64,000 nucleotides of DNA, taken from NCBI GenBank assembly GCA_963995505.1, contig OZ023188.1:4216001-4280000 (forward strand). Reading direction: 5' to 3'. A model generated the notes under the pieces. The model made no database searches. It saw only the letters and a list, made by a program, of their open reading frames with translations, and was not told the origin of the DNA. Shown in pieces: positions 33,881 through 47,081 of the stretch. This stretch comes from Hypericum androsaemum (taxonomy: Eukaryota > Streptophyta > Magnoliopsida > Malpighiales > Hypericaceae). The stretch's first letter is position 1; every line of letters starts with the position of its first letter. The position numbers and the translations under genes were made by a program.

Positions 33881-35632
33881 ATGCACAGAACCCGGAGTGA
33901 AGGACTAGACCTTGACACAGACACGGTGCTTGAGATTGACATCGGCGTACTCGAAAGGGTAATTAGGCGTGAAAAGAGGGACCAAGCGAGATCAATGGCA
34001 CAAAACAAGGACAATGGAGTGCTCCAAGCTGTAGGAGACGCCCCACGAAGAAGGACGCTGTTGGAATCATCTGTTCCTACATGGAATGGGAACCCTAATG
34101 TCTTACAAAAACCACCTATAGGTCCCAATGCTTTTCAGATTCCAGTAGCAGTTGTGGGACTACTGCAAAACTCGGTCCAATTTGGCGGCTTGCCAAGCGA
34201 AGATCCTCAAGACCATCTCTCTCGATTTGAGGACATCTGCAACATCATGAAGTTTCAAGGGGTCAATGATGACGTCTTGAAGCTGCGTCTCTTCCACTTT
34301 TCTCTAAAGGACCGAGCTCGCACTTGGTACAATAAGCTGAAGGGAGAGACGATTCAGAGTTGGAATGATTTGGCCCATGTTTTTCTTCGAAAGTTCTTTT
34401 CAATGGCCAAGTCAGCCAAGCTCTTGCGTGACATAAATACTTTCATACAAGCTGATGGGGAAAGCATCTATGAGGCTTGGGAGCGGTTCACCGATCTCCA
34501 AAGCTCCTTCCCTCAACATGGCATAACTCAGGATAACCTCATGAAGATCTTTTACAATGGGTTAGATGGCCCATCCCGTGATCATATTGATGCCTCCTCT
34601 CAAGGGGTATTCCTGAGAAAGACTGCTGATGAAGCTGCTTGCTTAATGGAAGAGATGGCTGAAGTTAACGGTATGTGGCCAAAGGAACGTACCAGGAAAC
34701 CCCGTAAGGAAGCGACTCGAGGGGTACTTGAAGTGGATGCCAATATGAAGCTTGAATCTAAAGTTGATGCACTTACCAAAAGACTTGAAGAATTGACCAA
34801 GGGCAAGGAGAAGGCAGCTACAGTACAAGATACATGTGAAATTTACAAAGAGTCACATCATACCGACGATTGTCCTCAGTTGGTGGAGGCTCAAGCTATC
34901 GTTGATAGACAACCACCAGGTTTGGGCTACTCAAGGCAACCTAATGCTCAGCCAAACTTCTCTCGATTCTATCAGCAAGCAAACAACACTGGTGCTCAGC
35001 AAGAACTCAGGAAGCCGTATCTTGGAGATCAAGTCAAAGCAATGGGTGACAAGATCGATCAATTGGTAGGGGTTGTCCAGCAATCCATTCAACAACAAAG
35101 TATTAGTGTACAGCGCATGGATCGTTGTGAAGTGCATCAACAAGAGTTTGAGACATACCTGAAGGGGCAGGCCACACAACTTAAGAAGATGGAGATAGAA
35201 CTCAGAAATTTGGCGGTCGCGAATACTCAAAGGCAAGTAGGCTCCCTTCCAAGCAACACGGAGGCCAACCCTAGAGGAGATGCTAAAGCTATCACCTTAA
35301 GGAGTGGCAAGGAAATAGAAGGGGCCACCAAGACTACCAAATCACCCCAAGGAAAGGAACTCTAGAAGGAGAAAGAACCTATGCAAATCGAGCAGGAGGA
35401 GGAACTCTATGTTGTCCCACCACCTAAGGTCCCACCACCGCCCTTCCCTCAACAACTCAAGAAGCGACCAGTGGTGGACGAAAGATTTATGAGTTTCACA
35501 GAAAAGATGAAGGGTATTCAAATCAGTGTGTCCTTCCTGGAGATGCTAGACCAAATGCCACATTATGCCAAATTCCTCAAGGAGCTCCTCACAAAGAAAA
35601 AAAGTGGGACAAGGAGGAAACGATCTCTCTGA
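33881..35632 (+). pseudogene. Athila gag, copy A, nonsense-mutated
   Basis: Structural gag of Athila. The frame is open from 33881 to a TAG at 35363-35365 and continues in the same frame from 35366 to 35632. Copy B has GAG at this codon, so the stop arose after duplication. The retrotransposon gag core lies at about residues 75-250 (LSRFEDICNIMKFQG, RTWYNKLKGETIQSW, YEAWERFTDLQ). It is followed by a short CX-type region (DTCEIYKESHHTDDCPQ) resembling a degenerate zinc knuckle and a Gln-rich coiled part. The real start may be an ATG inside the frame rather than 33881. Confidence 0.85.
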
Positions 35633-36270
35633 CCACAAACTGCAGCTCACTCATATCCAAGAACTTGCCAGCTAAGCTTAAGGATCCAAGGAGTTTTACT
35701 ATACCGTGTTGTATTGGCGATGTCGAATTCGCTCAATGTCTCTGCGATCTTGGGGCCAGTATTAATCTCATGCCTTTAACTATTTTCAGGCAACTTAGAC
35801 TTGGAGATCTCAAGCCAACGGAGATGCGCCTTTAGCTAGCTGATCAAACAGTCACAAGGCCACATGGAATCGCAGAAGATGTGCTAGTCAAGTTCGATCA
35901 ATTCTATGTTCCAGCAGATTTTGTGGTTTTGGATTTTGATCCCGACAAGAATTGCCCTCTGCTTTTAGGCAGACCATTCCTTAACACTAGCCGCGCCCTG
36001 ATCGACATCAATGGAGAAAAGTTAACTCTACGAGTTGGTGACGAAGCAGTAGAATACCAAATGGCCAAGGCAATGCAACACCACCAAGAGGATGAAGCTT
36101 GTATGCGCATTGAATTGATGCCTGATGAAACTTTTGGTGTTGAAGAACAATGGAGCTGGATCACTATGAAAATAGAAGATGAGGAATCTCTTGCTCAAGC
36201 ATGTCAAGTTGAAGAGGTCAAAGAAGATGAAGAAGTAGACCAGGCGGAGGAAAATTTTGAACTAGAACTC
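35602..36270 (+). pseudogene. Athila protease region, copy A, interrupted
   Basis: The retropepsin-like domain contains CDLGASINLMPL, where D is the presumed catalytic Asp. A TAG at 35833-35835 replaces the Gln codon of copy B. Sequence stops at 36270 because a second LTR element (LR2) inserted there after AACTC. Confidence 0.85.
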
Positions 36271-39138
36271 TGTCACGACCCAAATCTGTGGTCGGTGACC
36301 GGTGCTAGACTTTGACTACTTAACTCACACACAAAGATCTAGCCAGCCTCAAACTTATTCAAATTTTTATAAATCTTAAACCATTAAACTTATAACTAAA
36401 ACTTATATTATCTTGCATTTTAAATATCAAAATTCTACAACCAATAGTCAAGCTTTGTTCGATTAAACAAAATTAATATATTCTTGATAATTAAACATTT
36501 TCAAGATCAAAGCAAATCTTGTGACTACGGAGCTTCTAGATGAAAGAGCAAAATACAAACTGGAGACCTCGAGCAAAATACAAAATGCAAGTCCTGGAGA
36601 ATAAATCGGACTTGGTACGATCAGAGTAGATCTCTAAGCCAACACAACTCGTGTATGAGTTCCTGCAAAACTGGTGGGTGGGGGGATGAGTGTTTTGGAA
36701 CACCCAGTAAACAAATAAGATATGCATCGTAATTTATTTAGCTACTCAATGCACAAATATTCCTAAAACATGCATATAACTAATATGGCAAATGAATTAT
36801 GCGGAGATGTACATTACTCAAAGATCATACTTACCAGATGACCAAATATAGCATATAATCACAAAGTCACAAAAACATGAGCAAACTACGCAACGTCCCA
36901 TTCCGTCACGCAATTTGACACATGAACACATAATTCCAAAATCAAATCACAAAACTGGACGAACGTTCGGCAAGTTCTAGATAGTGTCACTCCAACTCCG
37001 ACACGAGGATACCATATCTCAAAGGCGCCATCAGAATCCAACCCCGCCGGCCAAACAGATCATATCAGAATCCATTGTATCCTCAGTATATGTGCACATA
37101 TGCCAACATCCCCGGTTGGTCACGGGTAGACCTCTGCCTACTAGACGTCCATATCATATAGCAGAACCATCCATATCAAATAGATCTTTGTATCACACAA
37201 ATTCATAAACTCTAAACCGATCAAATATATCGAATGCCCGAGCTGGGCCAAATTAACCAAATATTCACATATCATAATCTCACATCATCATATGACAAAT
37301 GCACAATATGAACTAATAATACCATATTTAAATCATGACAAATAAATAGAGTGCGCCAAAGAAAGCACGAGTCACATATTATTTGTTTACCTATTTTGGC
37401 TCGACGACCATCTCGAATAACCGTCCTCTTTCTAATACAAAAATTCCTCCAGTCAAATCCCGACAAAGTTTGTTTTCAAATCGTTTGGAAATATATTCCA
37501 AAACCTGTCACAGAGAAACTATACTCAATTTTTCTTTTACTAGATTAAATACTTACATTTGTCCTGTTTATTCTTTTCTCAGTTATGGTACCAATTTTCT
37601 TTGCTTCGGTTAACACCTATAATTACTATATACTTTCAATCACACTAATTTCCTTAACCAATCTAATGATTTCCATGATTCACAATCTATTTTAATTTTA
37701 GTCCTCAAGAGAAATCATCATCTCCCCACTTAACTCTCGTACTTGTATTCAATAATCAAGTTATGTATCAAACTTTATCAGTTCATCCATGCAACTCATT
37801 CTATCAAGTATTAATTTAATTCTACCTTATATTGCGTTCAATTTCTCCAATTGTATTCAAGCAACCATTGACTTGTCTTCCAATTATATTAACAATCCAT
37901 TCTTTTAGACACTTGCATCAACACATCTTTCCGACAATGATCATATATGCGAACCTTTAAGTTTAGCACCATATATAATCTATTAACTTCAGATAATAAG
38001 TGAATAAATCAAAACTTGGCTCCGTGACTTATTCCCTTTGGGTTCTCTCGGTTACTTCTTCTTCTTTAATTTCTTTAGTTGGTTCCTTTTTTTTTATCTC
38101 TTATAAATTCTCTGTCTTGCTCAATCCATGTTGTATTATCCAATTAACATGTTTTGGACAGTTTTCTGATTTACAATTTCATTGTTTCATCTTTCCACAT
38201 ATCTTGTCAATTGGAAGCACTAGATCAACCTAAAACAAACTTACTTGGATAAATTTCATGGTTGCTATTTAATTGCAGTTTACTTAATTTCTTCCATGTA
38301 ATAATCCTACTCAAGAACAAATAATCTTGTCTCGGAAGCTTACCCCTGTGAGCTTTCTCTTCGGCCCTTTTTTCTTTTCTTCTTTTTTTTTGTGTGTGTT
38401 TCGGTTTGCTTGCTTTTTGCCTCTTCATCTACAGTTTCTACTTAACACTTTGTTTCAGTAGGTAAGTAACTGGGAGCGACAAAGCTCACCAATTCATTAT
38501 ATATTAGATTTTTATTTTGGTGGACAACCCTATTAGTCGCCATGTTTTTACCATTTTTTTCCTCTTTGCCACGTTTTCACCTTCTTCTTTTTTCAGATTT
38601 ATCTTGGCTCATTTATCCCTTTTTTTTATTTAACTTTCTTTGGTTCTTATCTTTAGTTAAGAGATAAAATTTAACTAACTTATTATTTTTTTATCTTTAC
38701 CTTTTCTTTATGTGTTGTCATTTTCTCTATTCAGCCACGTAACATTCTTTTTCCTTTATTTCAACCACGTTTTCGTTATCTTTTAACTTATCTTGTTTTA
38801 TTTCATAATTCTTTACCTACTTAAAATAATTGGAAACTTTCTAAATTCGTATCTCACTTCCTTACTATTTAAATCACATCCTCTTGTAAATTTAAGAACC
38901 AATCGACATTTTTGTAACACATCTAATTATCTGATTGATCATAGCAAGTTTTAAATTCACTTATTTAGGGTTAGCTTAAATAAGTAATCATCTAAATCTT
39001 ATCGAACCACATTTTTAGAATATCTTGATTACCAATTTGTATTATTATTTTCTAATATCATATATTATTATCTTACTGAATAACTTAATATGCTTGATTA
39101 AACCCATTTAAGTTTATCCCACATAGTCGGATATTACA
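36271..39138 (-). repeat. LR2 LTR (left)
   Basis: This is 2868 bp, nearly identical to the solo LTR 49472-52338 and clearly diverged from LR1 LTRs beyond its first kilobase. It ends next to a polypurine tract (minus strand GGAGGGGAGAA) at about 39139-39149. Confidence 0.9.
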
Positions 39139-42100
39139 TTCTCCCCTCCTTATAAAAATTCGGTCCCCGAATTTACTTAAACGAAGTTTTCTAACAAAAG
39201 ATCATCAAAATAGATGAATACTTTATTAGTATCTTATCGTAGATCTTTGTAGTTTGTGTATTGTGTTCCTGCTTTACTTTCTAAATTTAAAACTCTCTAT
39301 TTCAAAGCTTTTAAAATTTCTTATACCAAAATTATCTTTGGTATTTCTGATATACCAAATTTAACTACTCTTAACTATTTGTGGTTTCAAAATATGAGCA
39401 AGAGCAAGATCATATAAATTCATCTGATAACCAGATGTGATTTTCACGTGACAATGTCACCATTGTTGTGGCAAATCCAACATGCCCCTAACCCATTTTT
39501 CTCAAATTCTCAAATTAGTCAATGTATCTAGGATACATCTTCTTCCGGAACTCATTGTCCTTTTTACAGGTGAGACTTTGAGCCTTCTCACATTAGATTT
39601 TATAGCCTCTTATCTTCAAACTCATGCACTTGAATTGTTCAAAAATCCTTATAAGTGACCTTAGTTTACTCATTCATCTCTCAAACTCACTTATACCCCT
39701 TTTGTAGAAAAGAGAAGTCCAATTGCCATTTTCTAATAACACCAAAATTTATCTTCATATTTTCTTATATTAATTAAAATCTTCACCAAAAGTATATGGT
39801 ATACTAGTATCTTAACCATATAGATCAATTTCTAACCACATGTCATACTGTCAAATCCTTCAAACTCATTCTCCATTTTTCAAGACATATATGGAGCAAC
39901 ATGTGTTTTTTTTCACATTAGATTTAATTTTCTTCCATTTCTTATTCTTATGAGCAGCTTTGGTCCTTTCTTATATTCTCCAAAGTATATAAGATCGAAG
40001 TATCTCCTTCGATCAAAGTTTCTCTTACTTAATTATAACACATTCATTCTTCTAGTTTCCACTGAGTCAACTCTTTGAATCTTTCATACAATACCATAAC
40101 CCTATCCAAAAGTGGTACAATAAACTTGCATCTTGATCATACCAAATGATTTCTAGCATCAAGTTCTCCGATCAAATTCCTTCAAATAGAACCTTCTAAA
40201 ATTTCAAACTTATTTTTCTTAATTTCATGTCATGCATTTAAGTTACAGACTTAATACTTTCCGACATAGTCCAAAGTTTTAGTCATAAAGGCATTTTTTT
40301 TCCATCACTTTTTTTTTCATTCATACTTCCTTATTTGTAATGTTTAAACTTTATTATCCCCATACCTCAAATATTTTGTTATACTTATAGTTCTTTGACT
40401 AAATTTCTCTTATTTCTTTTTTTGCCATACCTTTGGTAGTTCTACCGAACCCTTATTCAGATCATTCATGGACCATACTTTTGTAATTTTACTAACATTT
40501 ATTCAGTCAGCCCAAAAATGCCAAAATCTCACATACATTTGATCCATTAATTCTTAAAGTTGAATGTATCTATTAGATTGCTGAAAAACTAAACCTCTAA
40601 ACCTCTCCAACAACAAACCGTATCACTTTACCATCTCTAAAACTCAACAAAAAAAAAATTTCATAACCTTCCAATACTCCAAATCCACAAATACTTCGTC
40701 ACACCTACTTATCTCTTAACAATCTTTTTCTTTATCACCTATACTTTCACAATGATAAACTTATCATATAATTTGTAGTTCCATGAAGTTCACAATGTCA
40801 GTTGTAATATCTTCACGTGCTCTTCTAAATTATCCATATACACCAAATATTTCCATAAAATTAATAACTTATCTCTCATATGCTTGAGACTCGAATTATA
40901 ATTCTTATCATAAATTTCGTCTTGTGAGTTGACCAAATATCATATCGCTACATCTTAATGCATACACTAAGTTCCAAAAGTTATGTTGACTACCGCATCT
41001 TCCATTGGTACCATGACCTTGTGTCGTTCTTATAATCAAATAAAAATACCAAAAAATATTTTCGAACCTATAAAAATCCTTATTCATCAAGTTTGCTCAA
41101 CTTTTTTTTTTCCTCGAATAAAGTCATACTTAATAGTGGTACAAATGTTAATCTTCCAAATACAAACTAGTTCATCATTCACCAGAAATTCTCAATAATT
41201 TTTTTTTCATAAGCTAAATCTTGTCACTTTTCAAGTTTTTCATAACCTACATACTTTCCAGTTATTCAAATTATATCCTATGAGTTACACCAAATTGCTA
41301 ATCAAAGCTTCAAATCTCCAAATACACATAATCGTTGCAAATGTCACTTTATTCTTGAGTTCTTAACATATTTATCTTAGTAATTCGTAGATATTCAACA
41401 TATATATATTTTTATAACCACATAAATGTTAAAGATTTACATGATGGAGTAAAATCTGCACATATTCCCATCAAAGCATATACCAGTTTTTAACTCCCTA
41501 GTATTTTTAAAGTTTGAACCTAAATTTCATTGCAACTTCTCTTCATACTAATTCAAATTTTGTGACTATTAACCCACTCAGATCTTATCACTTCATATCT
41601 CCAAATTTTGCACAATCCAACATATGTTTCAAATTCTACATACCATGTGCTCTCCTATTCTCATACTTCTTTATCCCTTGATTTTGAGAAAAATATTCTT
41701 TATTATATTTTCTTTTCTGACTTTAAGTTGTCTCAAACTCATATTTTACAAGTCAAATCTTATCCCTCATTTTTCTCTTTGAGTCATTGTCTAGTTGATG
41801 ATTTATCTCAAATTTTTTTCTTGTATAAATAACATATGCTTCCTACTCGCTTATAGAGCTTGCACAATGTCAACTCAATATTGGTGTGTTTATTGTAGCT
41901 ATAGGCTACATGATTTGTAGATTATCAAAGTTTTATCTCATGACTCCACCTCACATTCTTCAAGACTTAGATTATATGCATCAGATCATTATCTGATTAC
42001 AAAGAGAATCTTTACTCAAATTCAGAAGACTTCTATCTAGCCTCTGAAATCTTTTTGTCTAACCAATAGGCAACCTTTGTAGTTTGGTCAAAACTATTGA

Positions 42101-43048
42101 CCATTTATGCTTTATGTTGTTAGACTAGCTTGTTCATACCTATTGTGCAAATTATCTTATCAAAATATTATCGAATGTTCTCTTTCCAAATCCATAACCA
42201 TAATCTAACCAAAATTCATACTCAATCTGAACTTCCTCAAAATATTCAAAGTTGTCATGGAAACTTTTATTTTATTACAATCCAATTATTAATCACATAA
42301 TTTTATCCATAATTATTCTCATATTACTTTCCCAATATTTTTTTATTCCAAAGCAAACTTACGGCTTAATTTCTCATATATTCTCCTTCCACATAACAAT
42401 ATTCATAACGTCATTATCTCAAATAAAATTAAATTCAAAAGTCAGAATTCTCAATGCATCTCTATGAAAAATAATCAAAGAAGTCACAAAGGCATACTCA
42501 AACATTTGGTGAGACTCATACCAATGGCCCAATTTATACATATAGGAAGAAATCAAATATATAAGGGTGCTTAGATGATTTGGACAAAGTGGTGATCAGT
42601 CACTTCATCAAAATCTCACCCAAGGAAGGGTTTTCATATATATAAATATATATACTCAAATGGGCTTTTCAAAGAAATAAATATACAAACAGGACATAAG
42701 TTCTCACCAAAATGTAGAGTAAATACCTCGTCATATCAACAGTATATCACATAAGTTCTTCACATAAGAATCTCAAATAAAAATATCTCACATCTCAAGC
42801 AAAGCATAGTTGCCCAAATTTCATATTCATCACACCATTATTATTAAATAGAAATACATCTTCATTGACACAGAAGAGATTACGGAATGAGCCAATGACA
42901 CAGATGAAAGGGATGCAAAGATATGGAAAATCCTATGCTCCGTAGCACGACTTAAGATATTTGACACGATAACTCGAACAAGGCTCTAACATAGAGCTCA
43001 CAAGTTAAGCGTAAACCAAAAGCTCAAACCATGCTCTGATACCACGTC
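39139..43048 (-). other. LR2 internal region, no intact gene
   Basis: About 3.9 kb, strongly A+T-rich, with the same length and many shared segments as the LR1 interior (for example TTGACCATTTATGCTTTATG in both). No ORF with a recognisable domain remains. The tRNA-Met primer site is at 43033-43044. Confidence 0.65.
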
Positions 43049-45416
43049 TGTCACGACCCAAATCTGTGGTCGGTGATCGGTGCTAGACTTTGACTACTTA
43101 ACTCACACACAAAGATCTAGCCAGCCTCAAACTTATTCAAATTTTTATAAATCTTAAACCATTAAACTTATAACTAAAACTTATATTATCTTGCATTTTA
43201 AATATCAAAATTCTACAACCAATAGTCAAGCTTTGTTCGATTAAACAAAATTAATATATTCTTGATAATTAAACATTTTCAAGATCAAAGCAAATCTTGT
43301 GACTACGGAGCTTCTAGATGAAAGAGCAAAATACAAACTGGAGACCTCGAGCAAAATACAAAATGCAAGTCGTGGAGAATAAATCGGACTTGGTACGATC
43401 AGAGTAGATCTCTGAGCCAACACAACTCGTGTATGAGTTCCTGCAAAACTGGTGGGTGGGGGATGAGTGTTTTGGAACACCCAGTAAACAAATAAGATAT
43501 GCATCGTAATTTATTTAGCTACTCAATGCACAAATATTCCTAAAACAAGCATATAACTAATATGGCAAATGAATTATGCGGAGATGTACATTACTCAAAG
43601 ATCATACTTACCAGATGACTAAATATAGCATATAATCACAAAGTCACAAAAACATGAGCAAACTACGCAACGTCCCATTCCGTCACGCAATTTGACACAT
43701 GAACACATAATTCCAAAATCAAATCACAAAACTGGACGAACGTTCGGCAAGTTCTAGATAGTGTCACTCCAACTCCGACACGAGGATACCATATCTCAAA
43801 GGCGCCATCAGAATCCAACCCCGCCGGCCAAACAGATCATATCAGAATCCATTGTATCCTCAGTATATGTGCACATATGCCAACATCCCCGGTTGGTCAC
43901 GGGTAGATCTCTGCCTACTAGACGTCCATATCACAGAGCGAAGCCATTCATATAACAGACTTTCCTATCATAAAAAATTCATAGGCTCCCAAAATATATC
44001 AAACATATCCAGTGCCCTGCTAGGCCACATTTAACAAACTTTCTCAAATCTTAATGTCTTGCAAATGCTCATATGACAAATGTACAAATGCACTCATATT
44101 ACTATATTCAAATCATGATAAATAAATAGAGTGCGCCAAAGAAAGTACGAGTCACATATTATTTGTTTACTGATTTGGCTCGGTGACCGTCTGAATTGGT
44201 GATTCTCTTTCCAATATATAAATTTCTTCATTTGCAATTCAACTTGTTCGAATTTGATATTCAAATATTTCTCCAAATATTTTCCAAGACCTGTGATATA
44301 AAATCACCAACAGATTTAATAAAACTATAAATCATTAAATTTTTAACTCAACGTTTCTAAGTTACAACTATCCACAAGTATTTTTGATTGCTTGTTCACA
44401 TCTTCTTCTTATCTCCTCGCTCGTCAATTCTTCTAAGATACCCAAACAATTTACTTATCTGCTCTATATTTGTAAAGTTTACCATAGACTACCTTTTATC
44501 TTATTCCTCGTGCTTCTTGTCTGACCTAAACTCAACCCGTCGTTTATTAATCCTTCTTCTCAATTAAGTAACATCTTCTAATTATTATTTTTGGTTGCCA
44601 TTAATTTCGATTTCTAGTCCTCTTGTCCATGAATCTATACAGTCTATATCCATCAACTTAATTTTTGGTTTACTTCTTTTTAAGCTTTTCGCTTATCGTT
44701 TTCCTTTGGTTTATTTTCATTCCAATCATTGCCACGATTCAAGATTTTAATTCTTTAAATTCAAGTGACTAATCTAGTTGACTTTTTCTCTATATTAATC
44801 TTACTTACAAAATCACTAACACAACCTTAAAATAAAGGAGATGAGCTTACGTTAGTGAAATCCCCTTCTTGGTCTCTCGGTCATCATCGCTACTTTTCTT
44901 CTTCTTTTTTTGTTCTTTTCTTTTGCCTCTTTATATTTTTGGTCCGTACTTGGTTGAAAAATATGGAACTAAGTAACTTATAGTGATCTCATCAAGTTTT
45001 CACTGCCTCATGTATTTAATTGATTTTATCTTTGTTGGTTGTCAAATTCTTAATCCACCCACGTGTCTTTTCTTTCCATTTCATGGTTATCTTTTCCTGT
45101 ATTGTGTTTGGTGCCAATAGCTAGAACTTTCCTAGCTTACATAGTACTTAACTTATATTATAATGAGATATATATGTTTCTGTGGTCAATATAATTAACT
45201 GCCACGTTTTGTTCTTTTTTTTGTCAATTAAGTTCACATAATTAATATGATTTAGTACCTCAATTTAATTCGTACCACATTATATATAACAACGTTTCTA
45301 AAATTTCTCGATGACCAAGTAGCATTATTATTTTACTAAATGATATAATATTATTTTACCGAATGGCATACTTGATTAAATCAAACTAATTTTAAATTAT
45401 ATAGTCGGGTATTACA
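43049..45416 (-). repeat. Chimeric LR2/LR1 LTR at the duplication junction
   Basis: Bases up to about 43873 follow LR2 (for example CAGAATCCAACC near 43810, ATGTGCACATATG near 43870). Bases from 43908 follow LR1 (GTAGATCTCTGCC, then CACAGAGCGAAGCC), and it ends in GGGTATTACA followed by LR1's target ATTGC. The switch lies within about 35 bp that are identical in both families. A deletion of about 175 bp near 44421 has TCGT at both original edges. Confidence 0.88.
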
Positions 45417-45541
45417 ATTGCTCTTGGTGTTTAGATTATTAGGGTTGTGAGATTGCGATTCTTCTGGGTTCGGTTCTTCTGAGATTGGTCCTTTCTAATT
45501 GAACTTGCTTAGTACTTGGGAACGTTCATTTGGTCATTTCT
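45417..45541 (+). repeat. Duplicated MULE segment between LR LTR and Athila LTR
   Basis: These 125 bp repeat 32216-32340 almost exactly and lie between an LR1-type LTR end and an Athila LTR in both places. They show that the Athila LTR at 45542 is a duplicate and not an independent insertion. Confidence 0.92.
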
Positions 45542-46967
45542 TGATGAGTGTGTAAACGCTCAGTTATTTTCTAAGTAGTTTGTATGTTTAAGTCGTTGTT
45601 CCGTTTGTTTTAGTCTCATTCTGTTAAGTCTTTGGCTGTTTTAATGCTTTCATATGATGGAGTGGCCTTTTACCATTTGTAATATATTTTGATAGGAATT
45701 TGGAGCGGTTCGTGGGCACGTGGATCAAGGGTTAGACGATAGAACAAAGCTAGCGGGCGCTAGTGACTCCCTGCCGCTAGTCGACTAGCGGCCGCTAGTC
45801 GGCTCCCCGTCGCTAGTTGACTAGCGGTCGCTAGTCGGGAGTCATAGAGATTTACGAAGATGCGAACTAGCGGCCGCTACTCAAGTGGCGACCGCTAGTT
45901 TGCCCAATGCAGCTTTAGTCAGACTTATTGTTTAGTTGTGATTTCGGATCCGCTAAAGGAAATATTCGACTTTTAGCCTCCTGTTTTGTCTTTAGGACTT
46001 AAGTTATAATATTTTATATTATTACTTGGCCAGCAAGACTTCCAATTTAGCTTAACCTCTTCTAGGTTTTCCTAATTGCGAGTTAAACTTTTGGCTATAT
46101 ATATGCCATAGTCTCTTAGGTTTAGGGACGTTGGTCTGCACTTTTGACACAGCCTTTGGAGCTTAATAAAGCCGCAATTTCAGTTAGCTACGAAAAGAGG
46201 ATTGACAAGGCTTGATCATCACGACTAAGCTTTCTCTATCTCTATCGTTATGTTAATTGATATCATGTTCTTTGTTAATCTATTGTACTTTGTCAACATG
46301 CTTAGCGAGTAGTTCTCTCGTGAGTACGATGCCCTAATTATGTGATTACTCGTCTATGTTAGCTATGGTTTAATTATCTTTCGTAGTAGTTGTCAATTGA
46401 TGATCTTAATGCTTAATCTAACTTGATCACTTAGATTATGATATTTAGTTGATAATAATGGACCGGAAGGCATTAGAATCAACAGAAAAGTCAATGGACA
46501 TGTCTTAAAGTATTAATGAGGAATCTTAATACTAAAGGATAATCCGATAGGAGTTAACTTCATAATTGAGTTTAGTTTAGTTCGTTGTCTAATTAATGAG
46601 CGGAAGCGTTGGTTAGTAATCATGATCTACTCTAGCTTAGTTTTGTTATCCTAATGAGCGAAAGCGTTAGGGAGATGCACTAGAACACTCCGGGTACTAG
46701 TTAGAACTTCATAAAAACTATAGTCTCGACATAGATGGGTAGTCCATAAGGGTATCATGCTCGTTTATCTCCATTGATTTACAACTCGTCTTTTATTTGC
46801 GTTTCCGATCTAGTTTTATTTACTTTACAATCTTCACAATCTTTTAATTTTCCCGCTTCACGTAATTATTTGCATTGATTTTGTGTTCAACCCTCAGTTC
46901 TAAGAACCTTACTTACCACTATACTATTTGCTTGTGCGTATAATTGTTCACAATTTTACGTACATCA
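45542..46967 (+). repeat. Athila LTR (copy B, duplicated 5' LTR)
   Basis: This is 1426 bp. It shares several bases with copy C where copy A differs, so it is closest to the ancestral LTR. Palindrome array at about 45749-45901, TATA CTATATATATG at 46095-46105, primer site directly after the LTR. Confidence 0.92.
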
Positions 46968-47081
46968 AATTGGCGCCGTCGACACGGAACTGAGATCTTA
47001 GGACATAAACTCAATAGCATTTGGTTTTGTGTGGCAAAATTGCTGATTTCGTGTGATTTCTTTTTCAGGATTCTCTAGTGC

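Larger units (their letters stand above)
36271..45416 (-). mobile_element. LTR retroelement LR2 with a chimeric LTR
   Basis: This relative of LR1 was inserted into the Athila protease-RT linker (AACTC at 36266-36270). On the minus strand, the 3' LTR is 36271-39138, the internal region 39139-43048, the primer site TGGTATCAGAGC 43033-43044, and the LTR beside it 43049-45416. The latter is a recombinant: LR2-type at its left part and LR1-type at its right, ending in LR1's flank ATTGC rather than AACTC. The element thus marks the junction of a 13.4-kb tandem duplication. Confidence 0.88.

Noticed and set aside
33874..35236. Minus-strand ORFs across Athila gag, and again at 47075-48437
   Set aside because: They are shadow frames of the gag coding sequence, duplicated with it.
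45542..46967. An independent third Athila insertion
   Set aside because: The same 125-bp flank and the same LR1-type LTR end precede it as precede the first LTR, so it is a duplicate of the 5' LTR and not a new insertion.
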